Assembly: GCA_025356665.1 (NCBI GenBank)
Contig: JANXRV010000094.1
Location: 1 to 64,000 of the forward strand
Length of the DNA stretch: 64,000 bases
From: CAITSH01 sp025356665
GTDB taxonomy: Bacteria; Pseudomonadota; Gammaproteobacteria; Burkholderiales; SG8-39
Direction of reading: 5' to 3'
The position numbers and the translations under genes are program-made. Numbering within the stretch: position 1 is the stretch's first letter; the number at the start of each line of letters is the position of its first letter. Shown in pieces: positions 34,383 to 42,670 of the stretch. Under the pieces are notes generated by a model. It did no database searches. It had not been told where the DNA came from and was given only the letters and a program-made list of their open reading frames with translations.

Positions 34383-36419
34383 ATGAGCACCAACCCGCTA
34401 CTCGATTTCAACGGCCTGCCGCGATTTGCAACAATCCGCACCGAGCACATCACGCCCGCAGTGGAAACCTTGCTGACAGAAAATCGCGCGCTGATCAAAC
34501 GCCTGACAGCCACGTCTGTCGCCGTCACCTGGGACAGCTTTGTCGCGCCCCTGGAGGACGCCAACGAGCGCCTTGGCCGCGCCTGGGGTGTGGTGGGCCA
34601 CCTGCACGGCGTGCTCGATTCGCCCGAATTGCGCGAAGCCTACAACGCAAACCAGCCCGGCATAGTCCAGTACTGGACCGAGCTTGGCCAGAATCTCGCG
34701 CTGTTTGAAAAGTACAAGGCCCTCCGGGCCTCGGCTGGATTTGCCTCGCTCAAAGGCCAGCAACAAAAAATCATCGACAACGAAATTCGCGACTTCCGCC
34801 TGTCCGGCGCCGAACTTTCAGAGGAAAAAAAGCAACGCTACGCCCAAATCATGGATGAACTGGCGCGGCTGTCGACGAAATTTTCGGAAAATGTACTCGA
34901 CGCCACGAACGCTTTTTCCACCACGGTGGAAGACCTGGCCGATGTCGCGGGCATCCCCGAAGACAGCCTGGAACTGGCCGCGCAAGCGGCGCAAAAAGCC
35001 GGGGCAAAAGGCTGGAAATTTACCCTCCATGCCCCCTCCTACATGCCGGTCATGCAATATGCGGATAATCGCGACCTGCGCGCAAGGATTTATCGCGCCC
35101 ACGTCACCAGGGCAAGCGAGTTTGGCAAGCCCGACTGGGACAACACGCCGTTGATCGCCCAAATCCTCAAACTGCGCAATGAAGCGGCGCAACTGCTCGG
35201 CTACAGCAGCCACGCCAAAGTCTCGCTGGCGACGAAAATGGCCGAATCGCCACGCCAGGTTGTCGACTTTCTCGAGGATCTCGCCGCCAAGGCCAAACCC
35301 TTCGCACTAAAGGACTGGGATGAGCTCAACGCCTTTGCCGCAAACGAACTTGGCATCGCCCAGATGCAGGCTTGGGATAGCTCGTATGCGTCCGAGAAAC
35401 TGCGCCTGCGCCGGTATGACTTCTCCGACCAGGAAGTAAAACAATATTTCCCGGAACCCAAGGTCATGCAGGGCATGTTTCGTGTGATCGAAACCATTTA
35501 CGGCCTGCACATCGAGTCCGAACAAGCCGAAGCCTGGGATCCGAATGTGCGCTTTTATCGCATCAGCGAGAAGGATGGCACCGTCATCGGGCGCTTCTAT
35601 GTCGACTTGTACGCGCGTGAAACCAAACGCGGCGGCGCCTGGATGGATGAGGCGATAACGCGCCGCTTGGTCGGTGCCACCGTACAAACTCCGGTCGCCT
35701 ACCTCAATTGCAATTTCCCATCGCCGGCAGGCGACAAGCCGGCAACCTTCTCGCACGATGACGTGATCACGCTGTTTCACGAATTCGGTCATGGCTTGCA
35801 CCACATGCTCACGCGCGTCGATTACCTCGGTGTGTCGGGCATCCGCGGCGTTGAGTGGGATGCCGTCGAACTGCCGAGCCAGTTCATGGAAAATTTCTGC
35901 TGGGAATGGGATGTGCTCTCGCACATGACCGCCCACGTCGATACCGGCGCCCCGCTACCGCGCGCGCTGTTCGACAAGATGGTCGCGGCAAAGAATTTTC
36001 AGAGCGGCATGCAAATGGTGCGACAAGTCGAATTCTCGCTCTTCGACATGCTGCTTCACGACGAGTTCGACCCGGAAAGCGGCAAGACTGCACAACACCT
36101 GCTCGATGAGATCCGCAGCAAAGTCGCGGTGTCGGTGCCCCCCGTCTGGAACCGCTTCCCGAATAATTTTTCGCATATTTTTTCCGGCGGCTACAGCGCA
36201 GGCTATTACAGTTACAAGTGGGCGGAGGTGTTATCAGCCGACGCCTACAGCGCGTTTGAAGAGAGCGGCGTGCTGGATCCGGGCACAGGCGCGCGGTTTC
36301 GTGAAGAAATTCTCGCTGTCGGCGGCAGCCGACCGGCCATTGAATCGTTCAAAGCTTTCCGCGGGCGCGAACCCTCGGTGGATGCCCTCATGCGGCACAG
36401 TGGTATGATTTCCGCATGA
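34383..36419 (+). CDS. prlC: Oligopeptidase A (M3 metallopeptidase)
   Basis: A 678-aa cytosolic zinc endopeptidase that degrades short peptides and cleaved signal peptides. HEFGH at residues 466-470 supplies two zinc ligands and the catalytic Glu; the third Glu lies in the following GVEWDAVELPSQ segment. AAGGAAAAG precedes ATG 34383, which I prefer over an ATG 18 bases upstream. The length matches E. coli PrlC/OpdA. The end is close to a small secreted-protein gene. Confidence 0.95.
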   Translation: MSTNPLLDFNGLPRFATIRTEHITPAVETLLTENRALIKRLTATSVAVTWDSFVAPLEDANERLGRAWGVVGHLHGVLDSPELREAYNANQPGIVQYWTELGQNLALFEKYKALRASAGFASLKGQQQKIIDNEIRDFRLSGAELSEEKKQRYAQIMDELARLSTKFSENVLDATNAFSTTVEDLADVAGIPEDSLELAAQAAQKAGAKGWKFTLHAPSYMPVMQYADNRDLRARIYRAHVTRASEFGKPDWDNTPLIAQILKLRNEAAQLLGYSSHAKVSLATKMAESPRQVVDFLEDLAAKAKPFALKDWDELNAFAANELGIAQMQAWDSSYASEKLRLRRYDFSDQEVKQYFPEPKVMQGMFRVIETIYGLHIESEQAEAWDPNVRFYRISEKDGTVIGRFYVDLYARETKRGGAWMDEAITRRLVGATVQTPVAYLNCNFPSPAGDKPATFSHDDVITLFHEFGHGLHHMLTRVDYLGVSGIRGVEWDAVELPSQFMENFCWEWDVLSHMTAHVDTGAPLPRALFDKMVAAKNFQSGMQMVRQVEFSLFDMLLHDEFDPESGKTAQHLLDEIRSKVAVSVPPVWNRFPNNFSHIFSGGYSAGYYSYKWAEVLSADAYSAFEESGVLDPGTGARFREEILAVGGSRPAIESFKAFRGREPSVDALMRHSGMISA

Positions 36420-36441
36420 TGCTTCGGTCAACGGGGAACAG

Positions 36442-37005
36442 ATGACAAGACTTCTGGTTCTTGTACTTATGCTAGTGGCCAGCAGCGCATCGGCGCAGTT
36501 CTATCGCTGGATCGATCAGGCGGGAAAGGTCCATTACACCGATGCGCCACCGCCCCCGTCCGCCGCCAAAAGCGTGGAGCAGAAAAAGCTGGGCGGTAGC
36601 GTGATCGAAACCAGCCAGGCGCCCTATCAGCTGACCGAAGCGGTGCGCATTTACCCGGTGGTTCTATATACCTCGCCGTCTTGCAAGGACGGTTGTCCGC
36701 AGGCGCGGGAACTGCTGGGCAAGCGCGGCGTTCCGTTCCGCGAGGTCAGCGTAGCCGATGATGAAAGCAACGCGCTGCTCAAAAAAGCCTCCGGCACAAA
36801 CCAGGTGCCGACCCTGACCGTGGGCTCGCAGGTGCAAGTCGGCTATGAACCGGGGGGCTTCAACAGCCTGCTCGACACGGCGGGCTATCCCAAGAACGCG
36901 ATCAACCTGCCGGGCGCAACCAAGGCCATGGCACCGGCAACAGCCGCAAAGCCACAAGCCCCCGCCGCGACAGCCCTGCCGGGCAACGTCAAGACCGCGC
37001 CGTAA
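36442..37005 (+). CDS. Exported DUF4124 protein with glutaredoxin-like domain
   Basis: A 187-aa protein with a signal peptide (to about residue 18, cleavage after ASA), a DUF4124 segment (FYRWIDQAGKVHYTDAPPP) and a thioredoxin-fold glutaredoxin-like domain (about 70-150; VVLYTSPSCKDGCPQARELL and NQVPTLTV with the cis-Pro). The cysteines are spaced C-x3-C rather than the C-x2-C of classical glutaredoxins, so disulfide exchange is likely but untested. The tail is Ala/Pro-rich and low in complexity. The specific role is unknown; a periplasmic thiol function is inferred. Confidence 0.8.
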   Translation: MTRLLVLVLMLVASSASAQFYRWIDQAGKVHYTDAPPPPSAAKSVEQKKLGGSVIETSQAPYQLTEAVRIYPVVLYTSPSCKDGCPQARELLGKRGVPFREVSVADDESNALLKKASGTNQVPTLTVGSQVQVGYEPGGFNSLLDTAGYPKNAINLPGATKAMAPATAAKPQAPAATALPGNVKTAP

Positions 37006-37071
37006 AAATTTCAACCAAGGTCTTGAATCCGTGCCGCAGCCGGGGTACGGAACACATGAAACGAACCACCC

Positions 37072-37836
37072 ATGAAACTCGCCACCTGGAACGTCAACTC
37101 ACTCAAGGTCCGCCTGCCGCATGTGCTCGACTGGCTGGGCAAAAACCAGCCGGACGCGCTGTGCCTGCAAGAGCTGAAAATGGAGGATGCAAAATTTCCG
37201 CTGGCGGATATCCAAGCCGCCGGCTACCACGCGGCCTTCCTCGGACAAAAAACCTATAACGGCGTCGCCATTCTTTCGCGCATCCCGGCCGAGGATGTCG
37301 TGCACAACATCCCAGATCACGCCGACGAACAAAAGCGCGTCATCGGCGCGACGATTGCCGGCGTACGCGTCATTTGCGCCTACGTTCCCAACGGGCAATC
37401 GATCGGCTCCGACAAATACGCCTACAAACTAAACTGGTTGGCGGCATTTCACCGCTGGCTGGCGCAAGAGGCGGAACGCCACCCGCGCATCGCCGTTCTG
37501 GGCGACTACAACATCGCCCCGGAAGACCGCGACGTACACGACCCCAAAGCCTGGGAGGGCCAGGTTCTGGTGAGCGAACCGGAACGCGAGGCCTTTCGGG
37601 GCCTCATCGCGCTCGGTTTCACTGACAGCTTTCGCCTCTTTGATCAACCGGAAAAATCCTTCACTTGGTGGGACTACCGCATGAACGGATTCAAGCGCAA
37701 TCTGGGTATGCGCATCGACCACATTTTATTATCAAAAAAACTGGCAGAACAGTGCGCGCACTGCGCGGTTGATCTGGAACCGAGAAAACTTGAGCGTCCG
37801 TCAGACCACACCCCACTGGTGTGCGAACTGCGCTGA
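37072..37836 (+). CDS. xthA: Exodeoxyribonuclease III
   Basis: A 254-aa Mg2+-dependent AP endonuclease and 3'-5' exonuclease of base-excision repair. MKLATWNVNSLKVRLPHV, the metal-binding LQELKMED, the GDYNIAPEDRDV motif, WWDYR and the terminal SDHTPLVCEL are all in place. The start follows directly after the previous gene with a short gap and a modest ribosome site. Length is normal for the XthA type. Confidence 0.96.
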   Translation: MKLATWNVNSLKVRLPHVLDWLGKNQPDALCLQELKMEDAKFPLADIQAAGYHAAFLGQKTYNGVAILSRIPAEDVVHNIPDHADEQKRVIGATIAGVRVICAYVPNGQSIGSDKYAYKLNWLAAFHRWLAQEAERHPRIAVLGDYNIAPEDRDVHDPKAWEGQVLVSEPEREAFRGLIALGFTDSFRLFDQPEKSFTWWDYRMNGFKRNLGMRIDHILLSKKLAEQCAHCAVDLEPRKLERPSDHTPLVCELR

Positions 37837-37912
37837 CCGGGGCGCCCCGCACGAGGGACTCTCCAACCTCGAGCGCATACCCTTGGCGCTTCGAACTTAA
37901 ATCGAAAATAGC

Positions 37913-37943
37913 CTGGAAACCCACGCCAGTAGGCGCTTTCCAG
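37913..37943. repeat. Short palindromic element, copy 1
   Basis: CTGGAAA (37913-37919) and TTTCCAG (37937-37943) flank 17 bases that contain an inner CGCC-AGTA-GGCG hairpin, and are followed by CTTATC. A related element with the same arm spacing and the same right flank is at 52548-52578, so this may be a dispersed repeat family rather than a local terminator. Confidence 0.5.
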
Positions 37944-38155
37944 CTTATCGCCTAGAGCGGGCTATGGCCTGTTTTCACGGCGAACGCACTACGCAATCAC
38001 TTTGCGCACCCCTACAAAACGGAAGACGGCCTTCCCCGCGACGATTCCACTGCCGGACCTGCGCGCGCATCACACATCACCCCGCAGCATTTATGCCGCG
38101 TATTGGCAGTTATTGGCGGCTAACAAAGGGAATAATATTTCACGATACGCTTTAT

Positions 38156-38199
38156 TTTCCATATTATGAAATTTACTGTCATTAATTTCCATATTATGA
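38156..38199. promoter_or_regulatory. Tandem operator-like repeat upstream of the reductase gene
   Basis: TTTCCATATTATGA occurs at 38156-38169 and again at 38186-38199, exactly 30 bases (three helical turns) apart in an AT-rich block. Each copy is an imperfect palindrome of the TTTC-N8-GAAA form. This is typical of paired sites for a dimeric regulator; the shape recalls IclR-type operators, but the regulator is not encoded nearby. Confidence 0.5.
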
Positions 38200-38325
38200 G
38201 ATTGAATTCCTGACGATAAAATCCTGTGCTAGTCTGCGTTTTCTGTCTTTGGTCCGGCAAACATCCAAGCCATCGCGACCCACGCCGCGCAAACCTGGCA
38301 AAGACAGCACAAACGGAGGATTCAA

Positions 38326-39405
38326 ATGAACAAGACATACAAAATATTAATTATGGGTGCGTCCTACGGCTCATTGCTCGCGACCAAACTCGTGCTCGCC
38401 GGACACACCGTAAAAATGATCTGCCTCGCAGCCGAAGCCGAGGTATTCAACAAGGAAGGGGCCATCGTGCGCCTGCCGATCAAAGGGCGCGCCGGGCTGG
38501 TCGAGATCGATTCACGCAAATTGCCCGGCAAGCTCTCCGCCGAGGCCCCCGGGACGGTCAAGCCCGCCGACTACGATCTCATCGCACTTGCCATGCAAGA
38601 GCCGCAATACCGTTCACCCGGCGTGCGCGAATTGCTCGAGGCCGTTGCGAAATCAAAAGTCCCGTGCATGTCGATCATGAACATGCCGCCATTGCCGTAT
38701 GTGGCGCGCATCCCCGGAGTCGACGTCAACGCCTGCCGCGGCGCCTACACCGACCCCACCGTCTGGGACAGCTTTGATCCGGCACTGCTCACACTTTGCA
38801 GCCCGGACCCGCAGGCATTCCGCCCGCCGGAGGAAAAAGTCAATGTGCTGCAGGTCCGCCTGCCCACCAATTTCAAGGCGGCACGCTTCGATTCGGACGC
38901 ACACACCGCCATCCTGCGCCAGCTGGAAGCCGATATTGAAGCGGCGCGCTTCGACACGCCGGAAGGAAAGATTGAATTGCCGGTGAAACTCAAGGTGCAT
39001 GACTCGGTGTTCGTGCCGCTAGCCAAGTGGAGCATGCTCATGGCGGGCAACTACCGCTGCATCACCGCCAAGGGCATGCGCCCCATCCAGGAAGCGGTGC
39101 ACTCGGATATTGAAGCCTCACGGGCCGTCTACAGTTGGGTGGCCAAACTTTGCATGTCCTTGGGTGCCGCAGAGAAGGATCTGGTGCCTTTCGAGAAGTA
39201 TGCCAATGCCGCGCAAGGGCTCGCCAGTCCGTCGTCGGCGGCGCGCGCACTGTTTGGCGGTGCCCAGAACATCGAACGCGTCGACCGGCTGGTGCAGACG
39301 ATCGCGGCGCAAAAAGGCATGCGTTGCGCCGATATCGATGAGGTGGTGGCCCTGGTCGATGCAAAACTCGAATCCAATCGCGCGGCCGCTGCAGCGGTAA
39401 AGTAG
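38326..39405 (+). CDS. Ketopantoate reductase-like NAD(P)-binding protein of unknown substrate
   Basis: A 359-aa protein whose N-terminus (KILIMGASYGSLLATKLVLAGHTV) resembles the Rossmann domain of ApbA/PanE ketopantoate reductases and opine dehydrogenases. The C-terminal part is helical and does not show motifs I can assign, and the classical GxGxxG is altered to GASYGS. The gene stands alone behind an AT-rich block with a tandem operator-like repeat and a strong AACGGAGG ribosome site, so it is probably inducible. I would not call it panE: length exceeds the usual 290-310 aa and the context gives no pantothenate link. Confidence 0.7.
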   Translation: MNKTYKILIMGASYGSLLATKLVLAGHTVKMICLAAEAEVFNKEGAIVRLPIKGRAGLVEIDSRKLPGKLSAEAPGTVKPADYDLIALAMQEPQYRSPGVRELLEAVAKSKVPCMSIMNMPPLPYVARIPGVDVNACRGAYTDPTVWDSFDPALLTLCSPDPQAFRPPEEKVNVLQVRLPTNFKAARFDSDAHTAILRQLEADIEAARFDTPEGKIELPVKLKVHDSVFVPLAKWSMLMAGNYRCITAKGMRPIQEAVHSDIEASRAVYSWVAKLCMSLGAAEKDLVPFEKYANAAQGLASPSSAARALFGGAQNIERVDRLVQTIAAQKGMRCADIDEVVALVDAKLESNRAAAAAVK

Positions 39406-39412
39406 GCAACCC

Positions 39413-39455
39413 TCCTGCGGGGACTTGCGCCTTTACGCGCGCCGTCCTCGCAGGA
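39413..39455. terminator. Hairpin between convergent reductase gene and ntrC
   Basis: TCCTGCGGGGA (39413-39423) and TCCTCGCAGGA (39445-39455) form an 11-bp stem with one G-T pair; the 21-nt loop can form an inner GC stem. There is no T-run, so it may act with Rho or as an mRNA 3' stabiliser. Confidence 0.45.
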
Positions 39456-39482
39456 CTACCGGCAGAACAGCACCCAACAGCA

Positions 39483-40898
39483 TCAGGCCTCTTCGGCCCG
39501 ATTGCCCTTGTCTTCCAGACCGAGCTCCTGAATTTTGCGCGTAATGGTGTTGCGGCCGATGCCCAGCAAATTGGCCGCTTCAATGCGCCTCCCGCCGGTA
39601 TGTGCCAGCGCCTTGGCGATAAGCACTTTTTCAAATTTTCGCGACAACGAATCCATGATGCCCGACTCGCCGCGGGCGAGGGCTTTTTCCGCCTCGCGCG
39701 ACAGCGCGCCAATCCAATCAGAACCCTGCACACGCGAAGATTCTTCACGCAACTCTGGCGGCAGATCGTTGATTTCTATCGACTGCCCCGCCGCCATCAC
39801 CGTCAGCCAGTGACAGACGTTCTCAAGCTGGCGCACGTTGCCCGGAAAGTCATGTGCGCTCAGATAATTCATTGCCGCTTCGGTAAGACGCTTGGCCTCC
39901 ATGCCAAGATCTTTCGCGCTCTTCGCCAGGAAATGACGCGCCAGCAGCGGAATATCCTCGCGCCGTTCGCGCAGTGACGGCAGGCGCAGACGAATGACGT
40001 TCAAGCGATGATAAAGGTCCTCGCGAAATTGTCCGTCCTTGACCCGCGCCTCAAGATTCTGGTGGGTCGCGGCAATGACACGCACATTGGACTTGATAGG
40101 TTGATGACCGCCGACGCGGTAAAAATTGCCGTCTGAAAGAACCCGTAACAGCCGCGTCTGCAAATCAGGTGGCATGTCGCCGATCTCATCGAGAAACAGC
40201 GTCCCGCCTTCGGCCTGCTCAAAACGGCCACGGCGCATGGCTTGAGCACCGGTGAACGCGCCGCGCTCGTGACCAAACAGCTCGGACTCAAGCAGGTCCT
40301 TGGGCATTGCCGCGGTGTTGATTGCGACAAACGGCTTGGACGCGCGCGCACTATGTCGGTGCAGAGCTTGGGCGACCAACTCTTTGCCAGAACCCGATTC
40401 GCCGGTGATCAGCACCGTCGCATTGGATTGGGAAAGCCGACCGATGGCCCGAAACACTTCCTGCATCGAAGGCGCCTGGCCGAGAATTTCCGGCGAGGTC
40501 TGAGCAACCTCAGCCACCTCGTCCTCGCGCATCGATTCATCGATTGCGCGCCTGATCAACTCGACCGCCTGGTCGACATCGAAGGGTTTGGGCAGGTACT
40601 CAAACGCCCCGCCCTGAAACGCCGCCACCGCCGACTCCAGATCAGAATACGCGGTCATGATAATCACCGGCAGCGTCGGATATCTTTGCTTGATGTTTTG
40701 CAACAAATCCAGGCCGGAAGTGCCCGGCATGCGAATGTCCGAAACGAGCACCTGCGGCGCCCCCGAGGCGAGCGCATCGATTGCATCCTGGGCAAGGGCG
40801 AAAGTCTTGTAGGGAATGCCCTCGCGCGTCAGCGCTTTTTCGAACACCCAGCGTATGGACTTGTCGTCATCAACGACCCAGACTGGTTTCATATTCAT
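39483..40898 (-). CDS. ntrC: Nitrogen regulation response regulator NtrC
   Basis: NtrC activates sigma54 promoters under nitrogen limitation. The 471-aa protein has a receiver domain (phospho-acceptor D54 in VSDIRMPG), a central AAA+ domain with GESGSGKE, the sigma54-contacting GAFTGA and a C-terminal Fis-type helix-turn-helix (NLLGIGRNTITRKIQEL). It lies 21 bases downstream of ntrB and is probably co-transcribed. Its likely local targets are the NtrC-like boxes at 44311-44385. ATG at 40892 is an alternative start two codons in. Confidence 0.97.
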   Translation of the reverse strand: MNMKPVWVVDDDKSIRWVFEKALTREGIPYKTFALAQDAIDALASGAPQVLVSDIRMPGTSGLDLLQNIKQRYPTLPVIIMTAYSDLESAVAAFQGGAFEYLPKPFDVDQAVELIRRAIDESMREDEVAEVAQTSPEILGQAPSMQEVFRAIGRLSQSNATVLITGESGSGKELVAQALHRHSARASKPFVAINTAAMPKDLLESELFGHERGAFTGAQAMRRGRFEQAEGGTLFLDEIGDMPPDLQTRLLRVLSDGNFYRVGGHQPIKSNVRVIAATHQNLEARVKDGQFREDLYHRLNVIRLRLPSLRERREDIPLLARHFLAKSAKDLGMEAKRLTEAAMNYLSAHDFPGNVRQLENVCHWLTVMAAGQSIEINDLPPELREESSRVQGSDWIGALSREAEKALARGESGIMDSLSRKFEKVLIAKALAHTGGRRIEAANLLGIGRNTITRKIQELGLEDKGNRAEEA

Positions 40899-40919
40899 TG
40901 GTTCTTTCTCATAATTCCG

Positions 40920-42002
40920 TCAGGGGAAAGGCAGCACGATGCGAAAACACGTTCTGCCAGGCTGGCTCTCCGCTTCGATGACGCCGTGATGATGCTGCAC
41001 GAAGGTTTGCGCCAGCGTGAGGCCCAGGCCGGTCCCGCCTTCCCGACCGGAAACGAGCGGATAGAAGACTCGATCACGGATTTCAGGAGGAATTCCCGGC
41101 CCATCATCGATCACTTGCAATTCTAATGCCAGCCGATAACGCTTCCTCGCCAGCGTGACCTGCCGCACGACACGCGTGCGCAGCTCAATCACCCCGGAGC
41201 CCGAAAGTTGCGGCCACGTGGCCGGTTGTGCTGCAATCGCCTGTGCTGCGTTACGTGCGATATTCAGGATGACTTGAATCAGCTGTTCACGATCTCCCTG
41301 GATCTCCGGCAGGCTGGTGTCATAGTTACGACGAATCCGGATGCCGTTTGGAAACTCGGCCAGGATCAGGCTGCGCACCCGCTCGCATACCTCGTGAATG
41401 TTGAGCGGGCCGATATGCGGCGGCCGGTGCGGCGTGAGCATGCGATCCATCAAGGACTGCAGCCGGTCCGCCTCCTTGATGATCACCTGGGTGTATTCGC
41501 GCAGTTCGGGGCGATCGAGCTCGCGTTCAAGCAACTGTGCCGAACCGCGCAAGCCGCCCAGCGGATTCTTGATCTCGTGCGCCAGATTCCGGATCAGCTC
41601 GCGATTGGCCAGATGCTGGTTGAGCTGCTGCTCCTCGCGCTCGATACGCAGCTGCTGCTCAATCGGGCGCAACTCCATGATCAACTGAAAAGACCCGTTG
41701 TCCACCGGCGTCACAATGCAGTTGAGCGCAAGCGGCTCCAGTCCGGCGCGTCCGAGAATGCGCTCCTGCTCGGCAAACCCCCAACCGCTACCAATCGACT
41801 GACGCAGCTTCGCCTCGAATTCACCGGCATCTGTAAAGAGGTCAAGGAAAGGCTGGCCGAGAATGCTCTTCTGGCCAACGTCAAAGAGCGCCTCGGCCGC
41901 AGGATTGAGGTATTGGACCGACAGACGCCCGTCTAGCGTCACCACCGCCGTGGCGAGCAGATCGAGTCCCGCATAGGACGGAGCAAGCATGCGCTTCAGC
42001 AA
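40920..42002 (-). CDS. ntrB: Nitrogen regulation sensor kinase NtrB
   Basis: NtrB phosphorylates or dephosphorylates NtrC in response to PII. The 360-aa protein lacks membrane segments, as expected for a cytosolic sensor. A PAS-like domain (about 10-110) precedes the dimerisation box with the phospho-His in NLAHEIKNPLGG. The ATPase N, G1 and G2 boxes follow (NIARNAAQAI, VIDDGPGIPPE, GREGGTGLGLTLA). ATG at 41990, four codons in, is another possible start. It is 28 bases downstream of the DUF4124 gene. Confidence 0.96.
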   Translation of the reverse strand: MLKRMLAPSYAGLDLLATAVVTLDGRLSVQYLNPAAEALFDVGQKSILGQPFLDLFTDAGEFEAKLRQSIGSGWGFAEQERILGRAGLEPLALNCIVTPVDNGSFQLIMELRPIEQQLRIEREEQQLNQHLANRELIRNLAHEIKNPLGGLRGSAQLLERELDRPELREYTQVIIKEADRLQSLMDRMLTPHRPPHIGPLNIHEVCERVRSLILAEFPNGIRIRRNYDTSLPEIQGDREQLIQVILNIARNAAQAIAAQPATWPQLSGSGVIELRTRVVRQVTLARKRYRLALELQVIDDGPGIPPEIRDRVFYPLVSGREGGTGLGLTLAQTFVQHHHGVIEAESQPGRTCFRIVLPFP

Positions 42003-42030
42003 CAGGCCGCGCAGCGACGCGCAGCGTTGC

Positions 42031-42528
42031 TTATTTGAGGGTGGAAAGTTCCTTTTGCAGCGCCTGGATGTTTTTCTGGTGCTGGTCTACCCTGTCCTTG
42101 AATGGCTGCAAACGTTCCGTCACCTTGGCGAAATTGCGCTCGTCGCCATTGCGCACCTGCTCCTGCTCGACGAGCTTCTGCTGCGCGTCCTTGAGAAACT
42201 GCTGCTCTGCGCCGAGTTCGGTTTGCAGTATCTTTCGTCTGCCGTCGTCGCGCGATTTTTGCGTCGCGACATCCACGCGCGGAAAGCCCGCCGGCGTCGT
42301 GGCAGCACGTGACGTCTGGCCGGCCGGTGCCGCCGGTATCGGTGGCACCACCGAAACCTCCCGGCTTACTGCCGTACATTTTTTGCCCGACATCTCTTCC
42401 TTGACATTGGTGTAAGTCGAACGCCCGTTTTCGTCCTTGCACAAATAAGTTGTGCCGGCACCTTGTGCCATCGACCAGGAGCTGGCGCAGATCAGAACCA
42501 AAACACTTGAATAGCGCATGACATTCAT
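42031..42528 (-). CDS. Exported DUF4124 protein with coiled-coil tail
   Basis: A 165-aa protein with a signal peptide (MRYSSVLVLICASSWSMAQG) and a DUF4124 segment (TTYLCKDENGRSTYTN), plus a second conserved Cys (KKC). A charged helical tail rich in Gln and Lys (about 95-165) looks like a coiled coil. This small gene between glnA and ntrB is typical of betaproteobacteria; its role is unknown. Start choice is uncertain: 42528, 42519 (the signal peptide proper) or 42558. Confidence 0.78.
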   Translation of the reverse strand: MNVMRYSSVLVLICASSWSMAQGAGTTYLCKDENGRSTYTNVKEEMSGKKCTAVSREVSVVPPIPAAPAGQTSRAATTPAGFPRVDVATQKSRDDGRRKILQTELGAEQQFLKDAQQKLVEQEQVRNGDERNFAKVTERLQPFKDRVDQHQKNIQALQKELSTLK

Positions 42529-42623
42529 CAGGAAATCGCCCGAGCGACACATCATCAAAAGAGTGCATGAAGTCTAGGCCAGAACCCACGTGATTTCAAA
42601 CCTTTTACGGCTGCATTAATGAA

Positions 42624-42647
42624 AACGGGGGCAGCAATGCCCCCGTT
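42624..42647 (-). terminator. Intrinsic terminator after glnA
   Basis: AACGGGGGCA (42624-42633) pairs with TGCCCCCGTT (42638-42647) around GCAA. On the minus strand the stem is followed by TTTTC. It lies 24 bases past the glnA stop and probably limits read-through into the DUF4124-ntrBC genes. Confidence 0.75.
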
Positions 42648-42670
42648 GGAAAAAACATCCAAACGATTGA

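Larger units (their letters stand above)
37837..38325. other. 489-bp intergenic region with repeats, no gene seen
   Basis: The gap between xthA and the reductase gene holds a hairpin element (37913-37943) and an AT-rich segment (about 38105-38230) with a 30-bp-spaced direct repeat. The reductase mRNA start is probably just after this repeat. AACGGAGG at 38312-38319 is the ribosome site. I see no credible coding frame. Confidence 0.6.

Noticed and set aside
38326..39405. Annotation of the reductase-like gene as panE
   Set aside because: It is longer than PanE, the glycine motif is altered and no pantothenate gene is near.
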